Shown piece after piece: positions 62,864 through 64,000 of a stretch of 64,000 bases of DNA. The notes under the pieces were generated by a model, which was not told where the DNA came from, did no database searches, and saw nothing but the letters and a program-made list of their open reading frames with translations. Where the stretch lies: contig JASPKZ010003844.1 of NCBI GenBank assembly GCA_030220185.1, positions 5,928,501 through 5,992,500 of the forward strand, read 5' to 3'. This DNA comes from Diploptera punctata (lineage: Eukaryota; Arthropoda; Insecta; Blattodea; Blaberidae). The position numbers and the translations under genes are program-made. Position 1 is the stretch's first letter. Each line of letters opens with the position of its first letter.

Positions 62864-63124
62864 TGTGGCGTGCCTAAGAATGAAATTAATGTTGGGATGT
62901 AAACATTATGAGGCAATCATTTTAATTCATCGGAGACTTTTTTTTAAAACTCACCTCATAAATTTTCTCCAGTGAATTTAAATGCTTATTTAATGTATTA
63001 AAATTGTAATTATATATTTTAAGATTCTCCCATATAATTTATATAGACATGTGCTAGATAATCATATTTTTATGTTTTCTGTTTCGAGTGTTAGAGATGG
63101 AACTAAGTTTTCTTACACACTTAA

Positions 63125-63277
63125 CCCTTTAGGTGTCATGAGCCGATCAGATCGGCTCTGGTGCTCCTGTCCATCACCTGCCAGACAATATACTTAAACT
63201 ACTTGCAAAGCCGATCACATCGGCGTGTGCGATTTAAATCTCTGACACAAGAGATTTTACCAGTGGCATGCAGAGGG
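63125..63277. mobile_element. piggyBac-like MITE with TTAA duplication
   Basis: TTAA at 63121-63124 and 63278-63281. Ends ACCCTTTAGGTGTCATG and (complement) ACCCTCTGCATGCCAC. Contains GCCGATCAGATCGGC and GCCGATCACATCGGC, two near-identical palindromes 65 bp apart. Confidence 0.7.
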
Positions 63278-63464
63278 TTAAAGGTAAAATCATTATTTGA
63301 CCAAAAAAGATTGAGTTTTACATCTGCTTTGTTTACATTACAACTACAACTTAGCTCAAATTAGGTATGAAAGACACTTACAGTCCCAAAAATACCCAAC
63401 TTTTTAAAAAATTTAAAACCACGAAAATGTGCTTATAGTATTGTTTGATTGACTTTATTTACAG

Positions 63465-63613
63465 ACATTCGAAGAAAAGATGGGAAAGATTTGTTCATAG
63501 TGAAAATCAACATTTGGTTTCTCCAGAAGCATTGGATTTTCTGGATAAGTTACTACGGTATGATCATTACGAGCGACTCACAGCAAGGGAAGCAATGGAA
63601 CACCCATATTTCT
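63465..63613 (+). CDS. CkIIalpha: Protein kinase CK2 alpha, exon with end of kinase domain
   Basis: The first base completes the Arg codon from 59735. Then come 49 codons (human-numbering 276-324) and one base of the next: [68 protein letters not shown] is the usual end of the kinase C-lobe with the structural arginine. Acceptor TTTATTTACAG ends at 63464; donor GTAAGT starts at 63614, phase 1. The final exon(s) were not found in the last 386 bases and lie beyond the window. Confidence 0.96.
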
Positions 63614-63870
63614 GTAAGTTCGTCTATTTTCTTTAATTCGATACTGTAACTTACAATAAATACAATGAGTTAATGTGTTAGTAGTGTCAATATACAGTGA
63701 ACTCTTTTTAAAGTTAACCCTAAGGGGAGAGATTCTAAAAATTTCAAATTATCCAAAATTTGTATTAACACCAACCTATGATTTTTCTTAGAAAATAGAT
63801 TTTGCATCAATAGAATACTCGTGCAATAATTATCTCCATGGTACAATTACAGATTTTGAAATTCATAATT
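63614..63870. other. Intron sequence, no feature recognised
   Basis: Follows the last exon donor. AT-rich, no repeat identified. Confidence 0.45.
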
Positions 63871-64000
63871 GGCTAAAGCGAGGAGGTAGACTATCTCCTC
63901 TACTATGAAATTACAATAGGAAGTAACATTGTGAGGTTCTTCTTAATAAATAAGTTGTCTTTTGTCATCTTACCTCAACTACTATGAGGTAAGATGACAG
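63871..64000. mobile_element. LINE-R scrap and start of a fold-back, cut by window end
   Basis: AAAGCGAGGAGGTAGACTATC recalls the QGDSLSP block of LINE-R. It is followed by AGGAAGTAACATTGTGAGG (the one-sided tail motif) and CATCTTACCTCA...ATGAGGTAAGATGACAG, paired arms with a very short loop. Confidence 0.55.

Larger units (their letters stand above)
61676..63366. mobile_element. TIR DNA element, second copy, with three nested insertions
   Basis: Left end GCTAAGTTCAGTTGCACTGT at 61695; right end (inverse of the same TIR) CTTTGTTTACATTACAACTA...CTTAGCTCA at 63328-63358. Inside: a SINE-1 scrap (61715-61985), a fold-back (61990-62250), a transposase remnant (62657-62863) and a piggyBac-like element (63125-63277). 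It parallels 54675-55595 block by block. Confidence 0.6.

Noticed and set aside
63614..64000. Missing C-terminal exon of CK2 alpha
   Set aside because: No acceptor followed by a plausible continuation after HPYF was seen before the window ends.

Overview
The window is AT-rich animal DNA and looks like an insect with a large, transposon-filled genome. Translated repeats of the RTE-like LINE, Penelope-like and tRNA-SINE types resemble those I associate with hemimetabolous insects such as cockroaches; that assignment is an impression and could not be tested. The only host gene I can support is the catalytic alpha subunit of protein kinase CK2 on the + strand. Five consecutive in-frame coding exons lie at 15860-15971, 27055-27267, 56710-56904, 59533-59735 and 63465-63613. 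Together they encode roughly residues 35 to 324 (human numbering), nearly the whole kinase domain. The N-terminal exon(s) lie upstream of the window and the C-terminal exon(s) downstream. All five exons have consensus GT and AG borders and compatible phases. The introns are 11.1, 29.4, 2.6 and 3.7 kb and consist largely of nested mobile elements.

Element families, with the names used below. LINE-R: RTE-like non-LTR element with an AGTT-type tail. LINE-G: RTE-like with a (GAT)n tail. LINE-A: non-LTR element with an (ATT)n or AAATAAATAAA tail. LINE-H: element with an RNase H domain. PLE: Penelope-like retroelements with a YIDD reverse transcriptase and a GIY-YIG endonuclease. SINE-1, SINE-2, SINE-3 and SINE-4: four tRNA-derived families. 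DNA elements: PIF/Harbinger-like, mariner-like, piggyBac-like, other terminal-inverted-repeat elements and a Helitron helicase relic.

Layout. 1-3370: LINE-A split by two DNA elements, one of which carries a LINE-R copy with a 16-bp target-site duplication (TSD). 4253-6199: inverted-repeat DNA element. 6338-11116: decayed LINE-R and LINE-G copies, SINEs and a PLE fold-back. 11265-15168: hammerhead-like fold-backs, SINEs and a LINE 5' end. 15860-27267: first two CK2 exons, separated by a mariner-like element, SINEs, a dense run of fold-backs and a nearly complete RTE-like LINE (19522-21781). 27268-56709: the giant intron, with the longest PLE (36995-40205), a relic of an insect repeat gene (41990-42930) and LINE-H. 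56710-64000: last three exons with PLE, LINE, Helitron and DNA-transposon debris between them.

The most interesting signal is a set of fold-back (head-to-head inverted) elements that share a CCTCAT...ATGAGG signature and carry hammerhead-ribozyme-like cores. At least five of these cores (14417-14461, 19035-19082, 35455-35502, 40122-40166, 49203-49238) can be folded by hand with all three helices. Seven of the better-preserved + strand copies I aligned have one extra U between CUGANGA and helix II. One unit, 35416-35557, stands alone as a 142-bp insertion with a 13-bp TSD, and the same unit occurs as an inverted dimer at 18839-19131. This looks like a mobile, non-autonomous, ribozyme-bearing family related to the PLEs of the window.
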